Assembly (NCBI RefSeq): GCF_004765605.1
Contig: NZ_SRLC01000003.1
Span: 372,001-436,000 of the forward strand
DNA from: Hymenobacter aquaticus
Lineage (GTDB): Bacteria > Bacteroidota > Bacteroidia > Cytophagales > Hymenobacteraceae
Length of the DNA stretch: 64,000 nt
Reading direction: 5' to 3'
Part shown: piece by piece, positions 41,561 through 50,344 of the stretch
Numbering within the stretch: position 1 is the stretch's first letter
Layout: each line of letters begins with the position of its first letter
Notes under the pieces: model-generated
What the model saw: only the letters and a program-made list of their open reading frames with translations
What the model was told of the DNA's origin: nothing
The model's database searches: none
Made by a program: the position numbers and the translations under genes

Positions 41561-44290
41561 ATGAGAAAACCCTACAGTTTTCTACTCCTGCTATTTTCCT
41601 TACTGTTGGCCAGCAGCTCGGCCTGGGCTCAGGACGACATTACCGTTAGCGGAGTAGTACAAACCGAAACCGGCGAAGCCCTGCCCGGCGCTACGGTATT
41701 TGTCAAAGGCACTTTTATTGGCAGCAGCACCGACCGGGAAGGCAAATTCCAGCTCCGGGCCGACTTTAGCGTGCCGCCGGTGGTGCTGTCGGTTTCCTTC
41801 GTGGGCTACGAAAGCCGCGAAATAACCCTGCAACAGCCCGACCAGGCCGTGAAGGTGCAGCTGAAAGTCAACTCGGTGCTGACCAGCGAGGTTATTGCCT
41901 CGGCCTCGCGCGTGGAGGAAGGCATTCTGCAGGCCCCCGTGACGGTAGAAAAGCTGAACGCCCAGCAGGTAGAGCGCATCACCACCGCCGATTTGCAGGG
42001 TGGCCTGAGCCAGTACAAGGGCATCGACGTGAACAGCAGCAGCCTGCTGATGAACTCCATCAGTACCCGCGGCTTCAACTCGGCCAAATCGGAGCGCCTG
42101 ATTCAGCTGACCGACTACTTCGATACCCAGAGCCCCAGCCTGAACCTGAACGCGGGCAACCTGACGGGCCTGCCCGAGCTGGACGTGGAAAGCGTGGAAA
42201 TCATTCACGGCCCGGCCTCGGCCCTGTACGGCGCCAACGCCTTCAACGGCGTGCTGCTGCTGAACTCGAAAGACCCCTTCGTGAGTGAAGGCCTGAGCGT
42301 GCGGGTGCGCGGCGGCGAGCGGAGCTACTTCGACGGGCAGCTGCGCTACGCCAAGAAGCTGGGCGAGAAGTTTGCCTTTAAAGTGGTGGGCTCCTACACC
42401 CGCGCTAACGACTGGCTGGCGGAAAATTACTCGGCCACCAGCACCCTGATTGAGCGGGCCAACAACCCCGAAGGCTCGTCGCTGGGCTACAACGCCGTGA
42501 ACCGCTACGGCGACGTGAGCAACACCTTCCCCAGCTTGCCCACCCAGCCTGGCTATGCTCAGACGCCCGCGCAGCTACGCGGCAAAACCGTGTTTCTGCC
42601 CGGCTACACCGAGCGGGAACTCATCGGCAATGATGACCAGGCCAAGGCTGTCAAGATTCACCCGACCCTCTCCTACCTGCTCACCGACAACGTGAAATTG
42701 ACCGTGGGCGCCAACTACGCCCGCGGCACGGCCAGCTACCAGAGCAGCAGCCGCTACCGTCTGCGCGATTTTGGCACCAACCAGCTGCACGGCGAAATCA
42801 AGGGTTCTAAGTGGTTTTTGCGCGGCCAGACAGTGCGCGACTACGGATCCAACTCCTATGACCTGAGCTTCCTGGGCGCATTCATTCAGACTACCCCCGA
42901 TCTGAAGGATGCCAACGGCAACCCCACCAGCTACGCGGCCAACTACTTCCAGACCTACGCCCGGGAGTTTGCCACCAAGTACCTGAACGGCACCAACGGC
43001 CTGACGGTAGAGCAGGCTCAGCTGGCCGCTCAGCAGGCCGCCAACGCTACCCTGCTGAAGCCTTCGGACCCGCGCTTCCAGGATCTGCGCTCGAAAATCA
43101 TTGGTGACCCCACGCCGGGCCAGGGTGCCCGCCTGAACCCCAGCTCTTACCTGAACGAAGGCAACGCCCAGTACAACTTCACGCTAGGCGAGAAAACCAG
43201 CCTGATTGTGGGCGCGGCTTACCGCAAATTCCGTCTGGGCTCGAATGGCAACTTCTTCTCCGACGACAACGAGCGGATTCAGAACCACGAGCTGGGCGGC
43301 TATGCCCAGCTGAGCCACACCCTGCTGGGCGACCGGCTGAAGCTGGCCCTGGCCGGCCGCGTAGATGACTTCAAGAACTTCAGCCCCGCCTTCTCGCCCC
43401 GGGCCTCGGCCGTGTACTCGGCCGGCGCCAACAAGGAGCACAACTTCCGCGCCTCGTTTGGCCGGGCCTTCCGCTCGCCGACCCAGCTCGACCAGTACGT
43501 GCGCATCGACATTGGGCAGGTGCTGCTGCTGGGCAACGTTGAGGGTGGCTTCCAGGGCTACACCAGCCCCACCGGGCAGGTGGCCGTGGATATTGCCAAG
43601 CTGAAGCTGGAGCGCCTGAACACCTACGAAGTAGGCTACAAGGGCACTTTCCGGGATAAGATAGTGGTGGACGTGAACTATTTCCGCAGCTACTACAACG
43701 ACTTCATCGGGGCCCAGCGTTTCATTGGCAACCGGAACGGCAGCCGCCCGACCAAGGAACAGCTTGACGCTGAAAACGCCCGTAGCGCCCAGGCCGGCAC
43801 CGGCACTCCCTACCAGGTGCGCACGTCCCAGACCCGCGTCCTGCAGGTGTGGACCAACGCCCGCCAGGAAGTACAAACCCAGGGCGCGGCGCTGGGCCTG
43901 AGCTACAACGTGGCCCGCCCGCTGACCATCACGGCCAACTACTCGCTCAACCTGATTGACAAGAGCAAGCTGCCCGAGGGTTTCCAGGCGTTCTTCAACA
44001 CGCCTAAGCACAAGTACAACCTCGGGGCCAACGGCCTGGTGGCGCGCCACTTCAACTACTCGGTAAACTACCGCTGGGCCCAGGGCCACCTGTACGAAAT
44101 GCCGTTTGCCGTGGGCACCCTGTCCGACTACAGCTCGATGGATGCCTACGTGGGCTACGTTATTCCGAAGGTCAACACTACCATTCAGGTGGGCGGCTCC
44201 AACCTGTTGGACGCCAACAACACCCAGGTGTATGGCGGCCCCAACATCGGGCGCCTGCTCTTCGCCGGCCTGCTGATTGACATCAAGTAG
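41561..44290 (+). CDS. TonB-dependent outer-membrane receptor
   Basis: A 909-residue receptor. Signal peptide MRKPYSFLLLLFSLLLASSSAWAQ. A carboxypeptidase-regulatory-like domain (VSGVVQTETGEALPGATVFVKGTFIGSSTDREGKFQL) lies at about 27-110. The plug (VIASASRVEEGILQAPVTVEKLN....VEIIHGPASALYGANAFNGVLLL) is at about 120-245, followed by a 22-strand-type barrel ending in a typical receptor terminus (IGRLLFAGLLIDIK). It would import a large or scarce nutrient using TonB energy. No SusD partner is adjacent, so it is not a classical polysaccharide locus. The frame is open to 41477, but the promoter at 41476-41507 excludes that start. The neighbouring kynurenine genes suggest, weakly, a link to amino-acid-derived compounds. 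Confidence 0.93.
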   Translation: MRKPYSFLLLLFSLLLASSSAWAQDDITVSGVVQTETGEALPGATVFVKGTFIGSSTDREGKFQLRADFSVPPVVLSVSFVGYESREITLQQPDQAVKVQLKVNSVLTSEVIASASRVEEGILQAPVTVEKLNAQQVERITTADLQGGLSQYKGIDVNSSSLLMNSISTRGFNSAKSERLIQLTDYFDTQSPSLNLNAGNLTGLPELDVESVEIIHGPASALYGANAFNGVLLLNSKDPFVSEGLSVRVRGGERSYFDGQLRYAKKLGEKFAFKVVGSYTRANDWLAENYSATSTLIERANNPEGSSLGYNAVNRYGDVSNTFPSLPTQPGYAQTPAQLRGKTVFLPGYTERELIGNDDQAKAVKIHPTLSYLLTDNVKLTVGANYARGTASYQSSSRYRLRDFGTNQLHGEIKGSKWFLRGQTVRDYGSNSYDLSFLGAFIQTTPDLKDANGNPTSYAANYFQTYAREFATKYLNGTNGLTVEQAQLAAQQAANATLLKPSDPRFQDLRSKIIGDPTPGQGARLNPSSYLNEGNAQYNFTLGEKTSLIVGAAYRKFRLGSNGNFFSDDNERIQNHELGGYAQLSHTLLGDRLKLALAGRVDDFKNFSPAFSPRASAVYSAGANKEHNFRASFGRAFRSPTQLDQYVRIDIGQVLLLGNVEGGFQGYTSPTGQVAVDIAKLKLERLNTYEVGYKGTFRDKIVVDVNYFRSYYNDFIGAQRFIGNRNGSRPTKEQLDAENARSAQAGTGTPYQVRTSQTRVLQVWTNARQEVQTQGAALGLSYNVARPLTITANYSLNLIDKSKLPEGFQAFFNTPKHKYNLGANGLVARHFNYSVNYRWAQGHLYEMPFAVGTLSDYSSMDAYVGYVIPKVNTTIQVGGSNLLDANNTQVYGGPNIGRLLFAGLLIDIK

Positions 44291-44301
44291 TAAGTCTGAA
44301 A

Positions 44302-44348
44302 CGCATAAAAAAAGGCTCCTCAGGTATTGAGGAGCCTTTTTTTATGCG
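44302..44348. terminator. 20-bp-stem bidirectional terminator
   Basis: Perfect arms at 44302-44321 and 44329-44348 with core AAAAAAAGGCTCCTC / GAGGAGCCTTTTTTT. The stop codon of the convergent AlkB-like gene lies inside the right arm. Confidence 0.93.
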
Positions 44349-44941
44349 GATATAATCCGGCGGAAAGTCAGGTTGAGGCGGGGGCCGACGCTCTTGCTGG
44401 TTTTGGGCACGGCGTGCTGCCAGTGCTGCTGGGTAGCGCCCCGCATCAGGAGCAGGCTGCCCGAAGTCAGGTCGAGGGAAACCGGGGCGTGCGGGGTCAG
44501 CAACGGGCGGCGGGGGCGCAGCCGGAACCGGCGGGTAGCCCCCAGACTCAGGGAGGCAATAACCGGCGCGGGGCCCAGCTCGGGCTCGTCGTCGGCGTGC
44601 CAGCCCATGCTGTCCGGCCCGGCCCGGTAGAGGTTGAGCAGCACACTGTTGAAGGTAGCCTGCGTGGCGGCTTCGACCTGGGTGCGAAGCAGTTGCAGGG
44701 CCGGCGTCCAGGGCTCAGGCTCCCAGACCAGGCCCGAATACGAGTAGCGCGTGCCGGCGTCGCCGTGCCAGGCCGTGAGGCGGGGCTGGGGCACGGCTTT
44801 GCCAAACAGCATAATGGATTCCTGGCGCCACGCTATGGTCTGCGTCAGCTCGGTGAGCAGCGCGGCGGCGGCCGGCTCCGGCAGAAACTGCTCGTCGAGC
44901 CAGACGTCCGCGTTGGGCAGAAGCAGCCGGGTCAGCGCCAC
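44342..44941 (-). CDS. AlkB-like 2-oxoglutarate/Fe(II) dioxygenase
   Basis: A 199-residue protein from the GTG at 44941 (MALTRLLLPNADVWLDEQFLP), 5 bp after the stop of the upstream membrane-protein gene. The double-stranded beta-helix core has FNSVLLNLYRAGPDSMGWHADDEPELGPAPVIASLSLGATRRFRLR. HAD supplies the H-x-D metal ligands, HWQHAVPK contains the distal His and PRLNLTFR the 2-oxoglutarate-binding arginine. This matches AlkB-like alkylated nucleic-acid repair enzymes of the ALKBH2/3-like bacterial type. The ORF opens at 45121, but that part overlaps the upstream gene. It is probably translationally linked to that gene. Confidence 0.88.
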   Translation of the reverse strand: MALTRLLLPNADVWLDEQFLPEPAAAALLTELTQTIAWRQESIMLFGKAVPQPRLTAWHGDAGTRYSYSGLVWEPEPWTPALQLLRTQVEAATQATFNSVLLNLYRAGPDSMGWHADDEPELGPAPVIASLSLGATRRFRLRPRRPLLTPHAPVSLDLTSGSLLLMRGATQQHWQHAVPKTSKSVGPRLNLTFRRIISA

Positions 44942-44946
44942 GGGCT

Positions 44947-45642
44947 TTACTGCTGTTTCATGAACTGCTCCATTTCTACCTGCACGCTTTTGGGCTGCTG
45001 CTTGATAAGGAAGGGCAAGGCCTTTTGCAGCCCCCACACCACCAGAAAGCACACCACCATCGGCAGCACGATGCCCCGGCTGCGGTAGGCGGTAGTCTGG
45101 ACGTAGCGCGGCCAAAACCACAGCAGATACGCCAGCACCGCCGGAATATTGAACAGCAGCGTGGCCAGGAATGGGTTCAGGCCGTGCTGGATGATGGCCC
45201 AGGCCATGAGGTTGGAGCCAATCATCAGGTAGACCACGATAAACAGGATCAGCCCCAGCAAGGCGCGCTTGCGGCCCAGCCGGAACATATTCATGCCCAG
45301 CAGCACCCCGCCCCCAATCATCATCGACATGGGTAGGATGGAAAACAGGGCAATGGTACCCTGCGAATACAGCTCCGGCACGGCCGCCGCTTCGGCTTCG
45401 GGAACTTCGAGCTCGGCGGTCCGCCGCACTTCGGCCTCGCGCAGCGCCTCGGCCTGGGCCTGCACGGCGGCTTCCAGCTCGGGACGCACCAGGGCGGCAT
45501 CGGGGTGCGGTTGGCCGCGGCGCGCCAGCTCGTCGAAGGCCGCCAGCACGGCATCGTCGCGGTACTGGGCGCGGCCCGTTACGTATTGGCGCAGCTCGGC
45601 GTCGGTTTTGCGGGACATTTTCTCCGCGTATTCTTCAGCCAT
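44947..45642 (-). CDS. membrane protein of unknown function
   Basis: A 231-residue protein. The N-terminal ~75 residues are charged and helical (MAEEYAEKMSRKTDAELRQYVTGRAQYRDDAVLAAFDELARRGQ). Then come four hydrophobic segments at about residues 98-115, 122-145, 153-172 and 186-205. The N-terminal motif (MS.KTD.EL..YV....QY..DAVLAAFDEL..RG) is common in short Bacteroidota membrane proteins, so it is a real but unassigned family. It precedes the AlkB-like gene by 5 bp. No enzymatic motif was found. Confidence 0.7.
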   Translation of the reverse strand: MAEEYAEKMSRKTDAELRQYVTGRAQYRDDAVLAAFDELARRGQPHPDAALVRPELEAAVQAQAEALREAEVRRTAELEVPEAEAAAVPELYSQGTIALFSILPMSMMIGGGVLLGMNMFRLGRKRALLGLILFIVVYLMIGSNLMAWAIIQHGLNPFLATLLFNIPAVLAYLLWFWPRYVQTTAYRSRGIVLPMVVCFLVVWGLQKALPFLIKQQPKSVQVEMEQFMKQQ

Positions 45643-45714
45643 GATCTACAGGTGAACTTGATTCAATGAGGATGTGCCTGTACTTACGTAAAACGGGCAA
45701 GAAAAAATGAACAA

Positions 45715-47001
45715 CTATTTGGCTTTTCCGGCCCATTCGGCCAGCACCTCGCCGGCCCGCTGCACGTCGCTGAACGAGTTGTAGAGCGGCACCGGGGCCA
45801 GGCGAATCACGTTGGGCTCGCGCCAGTCGGCGATGATGCCCGCGCCGGCCAAATAGTCAAACAGCGCCCGGCCATTTTTGTGTACCAGCATCGAGAGCTG
45901 GCAGCCCCGGGCCTCGGGCTGGTGGGGCGTAATGATTTCGAGCACCTGCGGGGGCAGCTCCAGGCGGCGAATCAGAAACTCAAGGTAAGCCGTGAGCTTC
46001 TCGCTTTTCCGGCGCAGCGCCGCCATGCCGCCGGCCTCATCCACAATAGCCAGGGCGGCCCGGTGAATGGCCATCGGGAAAATCTGGGCGTTGGAGAGCT
46101 GCCAGCCGGCCGCCCCGGGCATGGGCCGGAAGCCCTTCTTCATCTGAAACCGGTCGGCCGGGTCGTGGCCCCACCAGCCGGCCAGGCGCAGCAGGTCGGG
46201 GCGGTGGGCAAACCGCTCGTGCACGTAGATGCCGGAGGTGCCGCCGGGGCCCGAGTTCAGGTATTTGTAGGTGCACCAGCAGGCAAAATCCACGTCCCAG
46301 TCGTGCAGGTGCAGCTCCAGGTTGCCGGCGGCGTGGGCCAGGTCGAAGCCCACGGTGGCACCGGCGGCGTGGCCGGCCCGGGTAATGGCCTCCATGTCGA
46401 AGGCCTGGCCGGTGTAGTAGTTCACCCCACCCAGCAGCACCACGGCCAGCGAGTCGCCCAGCTCCCGGATTTTGGCCTCAATGTCTTCGGTGCGCAGCGT
46501 ATGCTCGCCGGGCCGGGGCACCAGCTCCACAATGGCCTCGTCGGGCGCGAGGCCGTGCAGCTTCACCTGCGACTCCAGCGCGTACTGATCCGAGGGAAAA
46601 GCGCCGCCCTCCATCAGCACCTTGTAGCGCGAGGCCGTGGGCTGGTAAAACGAGATGAGCAGCAGGTGCAGGTTGGTGGTCAGGTTGTTCATCACCACCA
46701 CCTCTATCGGCTTGGCCCCGACCAGGCGGGCGGTGCTGTCGGTCAGGGTTTCGTGGTAGTGCATCCAGGGCGAGGTGCCGTGAAAATGGCCTTCCACGCC
46801 GAGCTTTTCCCAGCTTTCAAACTCCTGCTCTACCGCCGCCCGGGCCGCCTTGGGCAGCAGCCCCAGCGAGTTGCCGCACAGGTACACGCTGGGTTGCCCA
46901 TCGGAAGCCGGCGGAATGTGAAAGCGCGGCCGGAAGTCGCGCAGCGGGTCGGTGGCGTCGAGGTGGGCGGCAAAGTCGGGAGTGGGCTCGAAAGAAGTCA
47001 T
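45715..47001 (-). CDS. kynU: kynureninase
   Basis: A 428-residue PLP enzyme that hydrolyses 3-hydroxykynurenine (or kynurenine) to 3-hydroxyanthranilate (or anthranilate) and alanine. Conserved elements are YLCGNSLGLLP, NLTTNLHLL, FDLAHAAGNLELHLHDWDVDFACWCTYKYLNSGPGG (PLP lysine at about residue 246) and GWWGHDPADRFQMKKGFRPMPGAAGWQLSN. The length is the family norm. The frame is open to 47118, but those residues are atypical. The -7 box TATCTTTG at 47008-47015 (minus) lies only 6 nt before the ATG at 47001, which predicts an mRNA with essentially no leader. Confidence 0.95.
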   Translation of the reverse strand: MTSFEPTPDFAAHLDATDPLRDFRPRFHIPPASDGQPSVYLCGNSLGLLPKAARAAVEQEFESWEKLGVEGHFHGTSPWMHYHETLTDSTARLVGAKPIEVVVMNNLTTNLHLLLISFYQPTASRYKVLMEGGAFPSDQYALESQVKLHGLAPDEAIVELVPRPGEHTLRTEDIEAKIRELGDSLAVVLLGGVNYYTGQAFDMEAITRAGHAAGATVGFDLAHAAGNLELHLHDWDVDFACWCTYKYLNSGPGGTSGIYVHERFAHRPDLLRLAGWWGHDPADRFQMKKGFRPMPGAAGWQLSNAQIFPMAIHRAALAIVDEAGGMAALRRKSEKLTAYLEFLIRRLELPPQVLEIITPHQPEARGCQLSMLVHKNGRALFDYLAGAGIIADWREPNVIRLAPVPLYNSFSDVQRAGEVLAEWAGKAK

Positions 47002-47007
47002 CGGCGG

Positions 47008-47015
47008 CAAAGATA
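47008..47015 (-). promoter_or_regulatory. -7 box of kynU (TATCTTTG)
   Basis: TATCTTTG fits TAnnTTTG and is separated from the kynU ATG by 6 nt, so the transcript would start at or almost at the start codon. Confidence 0.6.
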
Positions 47016-47145
47016 GACGCGAACCGCCAGGCGGCGGCCGGAAAGGAGAGTTGCGGGAAGGTTGACCCCAAGCTACCCAAGCCAGTACGTAGCGCCCGGT
47101 GCTTTTTAGCACACGCAATTACGGCCGGCGGTGGCAGCTGAGAAG

Positions 47146-48483
47146 TTAATTCACCCAGATACCCTGCGTGAAGAGAACAAACAAGTAGACCATCACCAGC
47201 AGGTTGAGGGCGTAGAGCCCCGTAGCGGCTTCCCGGTACCAGCGGACGGCGTTGGAACTAACGGCCAAGTGAACCAGCGCATACAGCAGAAACAAGGCAA
47301 AATAAACGGCGGCCTGACCGGGGTAGAAGCTGCTGAAGCGCCATATTCCCCCCATTGCCAGCACTACCAGCAAGCCCCCACCCAGCACAATGGCCAGCAG
47401 CCAGCGCTGCGAGCGGGTGGGCAACGACCAGATCCAGGCCAGGAGCACCACAAAGAAAGGCGAGGCCAGAATGTAGCGGGCCAGGCCCACCAGGTCGCCG
47501 CCTTGGTAGAAAACAATGAAGAATCCGGCGCCCACGCAGTAGCCCAGCGAAAACAGCACGGCGCGGGAAGGCAATCCGCCCAACTCCTGCTGCCGGGCCC
47601 GCGAGTGGCGCAGCCACCGCAGCCCCAGCACGGCGCAGGCCACCAGTCCCAGCAGGGCAACAAGCACGCCCAGGGCATCGAGCCAGAGCACGTTGATACC
47701 GGCTGAGCTGTAGAGTACTTGCTCGGGAAGCCTGATTTTGTGCTGCCACAACTCATGAACGTTGTAAAAAGCCAGGGCATCACCGTGGCTTTGGTACTGA
47801 GCAAACATGACGCTACCCACGGCGGCCATGATGGCCAACAGGCCCGTAACCAGGCGAACTACGCTCACGCGCCCCGAGGGCTGCCCCCACCACAGCAGCT
47901 CGGCAAACACGTAGGCCGGCACAAACAGCGTCGCGGCGGAACGGCTCAGGCACGCGCCCAGCAACCCAACCACCACCAGCCACTGCCGCTGGCGGTGCAT
48001 GCCCACCAGCATCAGCGCCGACCAGAGAAAGAAGAACGCCTCCGCATAGGGCACCAGGGTAAAAAACAGCATCGGCGTGGAAAGCACGACCAGCGTCTGC
48101 CGAAACGACAAGCGGAAGCCCCAGGCCAACAAGCCGGTGCCCAGCCAGGCGCAGCAGGCATTGACGATGCTCATGGTAGTGGCGCTGAACCCGGCAAAGT
48201 GCCACACCAGCGGCAGCAGGGGGAAAAACGCGTTAATTCCATTGGTCGGGTCGTCGTAGCCCGTCTGCGACAACCGGTAGAAAAGGCCGGCGTCCCAGGT
48301 AAGCAGGTTCTGGTCGGAAGGCAGGTGCGGGATAATACCAAACGTATACAGCACCGCGTAGGCGGCCACGCCCAGCACAACGTGCAGGAGTACCGCCAGC
48401 ACTATCAAACTTGCCCGCTTGCGCAGGAAGGCAGGCAGGCGCTGGGCGGCCGGTTGAAGTGATGCAGGATCAGATAAGAGCAT
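47146..48483 (-). CDS. GT-C-type integral membrane protein (PIG-V mannosyltransferase-like)
   Basis: A 445-residue protein with about 11-12 hydrophobic segments. The first luminal loop reads SDQNLLTWDAGLFYRLSQTGYDDPTNG. WDxxxFYxLxxxGY is the motif of PIG-V-like mannosyltransferases (GT-C fold, polyprenyl-phosphate sugar donors), in which the Asp is catalytic. NAFFPLLPLVW and RSAATLFVPAYV resemble the same family. It would act at the periplasmic face of the inner membrane. The lipoprotein gene upstream (48656-49189) is on the same strand 172 bp away. This lipoprotein plus GT-C pairing is repeated at 51943-54410. Confidence 0.75.
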   Translation of the reverse strand: MLLSDPASLQPAAQRLPAFLRKRASLIVLAVLLHVVLGVAAYAVLYTFGIIPHLPSDQNLLTWDAGLFYRLSQTGYDDPTNGINAFFPLLPLVWHFAGFSATTMSIVNACCAWLGTGLLAWGFRLSFRQTLVVLSTPMLFFTLVPYAEAFFFLWSALMLVGMHRQRQWLVVVGLLGACLSRSAATLFVPAYVFAELLWWGQPSGRVSVVRLVTGLLAIMAAVGSVMFAQYQSHGDALAFYNVHELWQHKIRLPEQVLYSSAGINVLWLDALGVLVALLGLVACAVLGLRWLRHSRARQQELGGLPSRAVLFSLGYCVGAGFFIVFYQGGDLVGLARYILASPFFVVLLAWIWSLPTRSQRWLLAIVLGGGLLVVLAMGGIWRFSSFYPGQAAVYFALFLLYALVHLAVSSNAVRWYREAATGLYALNLLVMVYLFVLFTQGIWVN

Positions 48484-48655
48484 CGGCAGGTAGAGTATTC
48501 ACAAAAAAAGAAAAAGGTATCAGGCGGCCTTCCGGTAGGTCCCTGAAAAGCGGGCAGCTAGTGGACCAAAGCCCTTGCCGGGAGCTGGGCTGCCGCAGCT
48601 ACTCACTGGTTTCGGCGGCGCCGACCGTAACGGCGCAAAGCATTGCGGCTAACAG

Positions 48656-49189
48656 CTAGCGTAATTTCTCCACGAACATATCATCGTACTTGATAGTATA
48701 ATGGCCGCCCCACTGCCACACGTATACTTTTATCACATCTGAGGGCTGCATGTCGGCCGGGAGCTCGTGGGTTTGGTGCACCAGCTCCCACTGGTCATAG
48801 CGCTTCACTACATCCTGCAACCCTAGGTTTTGATAGTAGAGCGACTCCTCCCCCCGTTTTATTTCTATTGCCAGGGCGGTATGCACCCGGCCGTGGGGCA
48901 GCCACACCCAGCTGCCCACCCGAATGGTTTTGGGATTGTTCAGGTCTTGCCAGGTGCGGGAAAAACCGGGGCCGAAGTCAGCGGTGGCCAGCAGCTGCCC
49001 GCTCCAGCGGCCACTGTGCGCCGTACTATCGGTCAGCCACGCCGGAGGCGTCCTGACCCAGCCGTCAATATCCTCGAAACCAATCTGGACAACCTTCTCG
49101 GGCACCGCGGAGCAGCTCGTCAGCAGGAAAGCTCCCAGGCTCAGTATCAGCACGGCCGCGCGGGTGTGCCATGCCATCAAATTACTCAT
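48656..49189 (-). CDS. lipoprotein with carbohydrate-binding-like beta-sandwich
   Basis: A 177-residue protein. AVLILSLGAFLLTSCSAVPEK is a lipoprotein signal. The mature part has FEDIDGW, AHSGRWSGQL, SWVWLPHGRVHTALAIEIKRGEESLYYQNLGL, YDQWELVHQTHEL and DVIKVYVWQWGGHYTIKYDDM. Equivalent elements (D/FE...GW, HSGRW/Y, W..V......F.LP, V.KVY.WN....DD) occur in the lipoproteins at 53853 and 54600 and at the C-termini of the membrane proteins at 51943 and 55684, so this is one module family. The fold is inferred by eye as jelly-roll or CBM-like. It could bind glycan or help assemble it. Confidence 0.72.
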   Translation of the reverse strand: MSNLMAWHTRAAVLILSLGAFLLTSCSAVPEKVVQIGFEDIDGWVRTPPAWLTDSTAHSGRWSGQLLATADFGPGFSRTWQDLNNPKTIRVGSWVWLPHGRVHTALAIEIKRGEESLYYQNLGLQDVVKRYDQWELVHQTHELPADMQPSDVIKVYVWQWGGHYTIKYDDMFVEKLR

Positions 49190-49261
49190 GTATCCTTCTA
49201 TTTGGCCGTAGTTGTAGTAGCGGGCAAGTTACGCCAGCAACCACACTTTTCTACGGCGCGC

Positions 49262-50302
49262 CTACCGAAAGCCGAAACTATCCGCCCCCAGCCCCAGCCA
49301 GTCCAGGGCGTTCTGGCCCAGCATCCGGGCCTTCATTTCGTCGGGAAAGGGCATGGACTCAATCAGCTGGCCGGGCTCCAGCTCGCCCAGGGGAAACGGG
49401 TAGTCGGTGCCCAGCGTGATTTTGTCGGCCCCGAGGGTCTTCACCAAATAATCCAGCATCAGCGGGTCGTGCACCAGCGAATCGACCCAGAACTTGCCCA
49501 GGTACTCGCGCGGGTTCACCGGGTTGTCGACGGCGCACAGGTCAGGGCGCACGTGGAAGCCGTGCTCGATGCGGCCGATGGTGCTGGCAAACGAGCCGCC
49601 GCCGTGGGCCACGGCCACGCGCAGCTTGGGCAGGCGCTCCAGCACGCCCCCAAAAATCAGGGAGCAGAGGGCTAGGGTGCTTTCGGCGGGCATACCCACC
49701 AGCCAGGGCAGCCAGTACTTGGGCATTTTCTGCTGGGCCATCATGTCCCAGGGATGCACGAATACGGCCGCGCCCAGCTCCTGGGCGGCGGCAAACACCT
49801 CGAACAGCTCGGGCGCGTCGAGGTTCCAGTCATTCACGTGGGAGCCGATCTGCACGCCGGCCATGCCCAGCTCCTTCACGCAGCGCTCCAGCTCCCGGAT
49901 GGCCAGGTCGGGGGCCTGCATTGGGATGGTGCCCAGGCCCACGAAGCGCGTGGGGTAGCGGGCCACCACGCCGGCAATGTGGTCGTTGAGCAGGCGGCTC
50001 AGGTCCAGCGCGTCGAGCGGCTTGGCCCAGTAGCTGAACATGACGGGCACGGTGCTGAGCACCTGCACATCGACGCCGAACTGGTCGTACTCGCGCAGCC
50101 GGACTGCGGGGTCCCAGCAGTTGTCCTGCACTTCGCGGAAGAACTTGTCGTCCTGCATCATGCGGGCGCAGCAGGGCTTGTGGTGTTCGAGGCGGATAAA
50201 GCCCCCGTAGCCGTACCGCTCGCGCAGATCGGGCCAGGTTTCGGGCAGAATATGGGTGTGAATGTCAATTTTGAGCACGGGTGGGATGCTGCCGACGGGC
50301 AC
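49262..50302 (-). CDS. aminocarboxymuconate-semialdehyde decarboxylase-like amidohydrolase
   Basis: A 346-residue TIM-barrel metallo-enzyme. KIDIHTHILPETW (H15 and H17) is the metal-binding HxH motif of ACMSD. CNN-type elements include VQVLSTVPVMFSYWAKPLDALDLSRLLNDHIA, VFVHPWDM and AHGGGSFASTIGRIEHGF, and TLGTDYPFPLGELEPGQLIE near the end supplies the last metal ligand. ACMSD decarboxylates 2-amino-3-carboxymuconate semialdehyde to 2-aminomuconate semialdehyde, steering the pathway away from quinolinate and NAD. The gene lies 42 bp after the HAO gene and on the same strand, so the two probably form an operon. A GTG at 50278 is an alternative start. Confidence 0.92.
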   Translation of the reverse strand: MPVGSIPPVLKIDIHTHILPETWPDLRERYGYGGFIRLEHHKPCCARMMQDDKFFREVQDNCWDPAVRLREYDQFGVDVQVLSTVPVMFSYWAKPLDALDLSRLLNDHIAGVVARYPTRFVGLGTIPMQAPDLAIRELERCVKELGMAGVQIGSHVNDWNLDAPELFEVFAAAQELGAAVFVHPWDMMAQQKMPKYWLPWLVGMPAESTLALCSLIFGGVLERLPKLRVAVAHGGGSFASTIGRIEHGFHVRPDLCAVDNPVNPREYLGKFWVDSLVHDPLMLDYLVKTLGADKITLGTDYPFPLGELEPGQLIESMPFPDEMKARMLGQNALDWLGLGADSFGFR

Positions 50303-50344
50303 GTCGGGGGAAGGAGTGGTAGAGGGAGCCGGGAAAGCAGTGGG

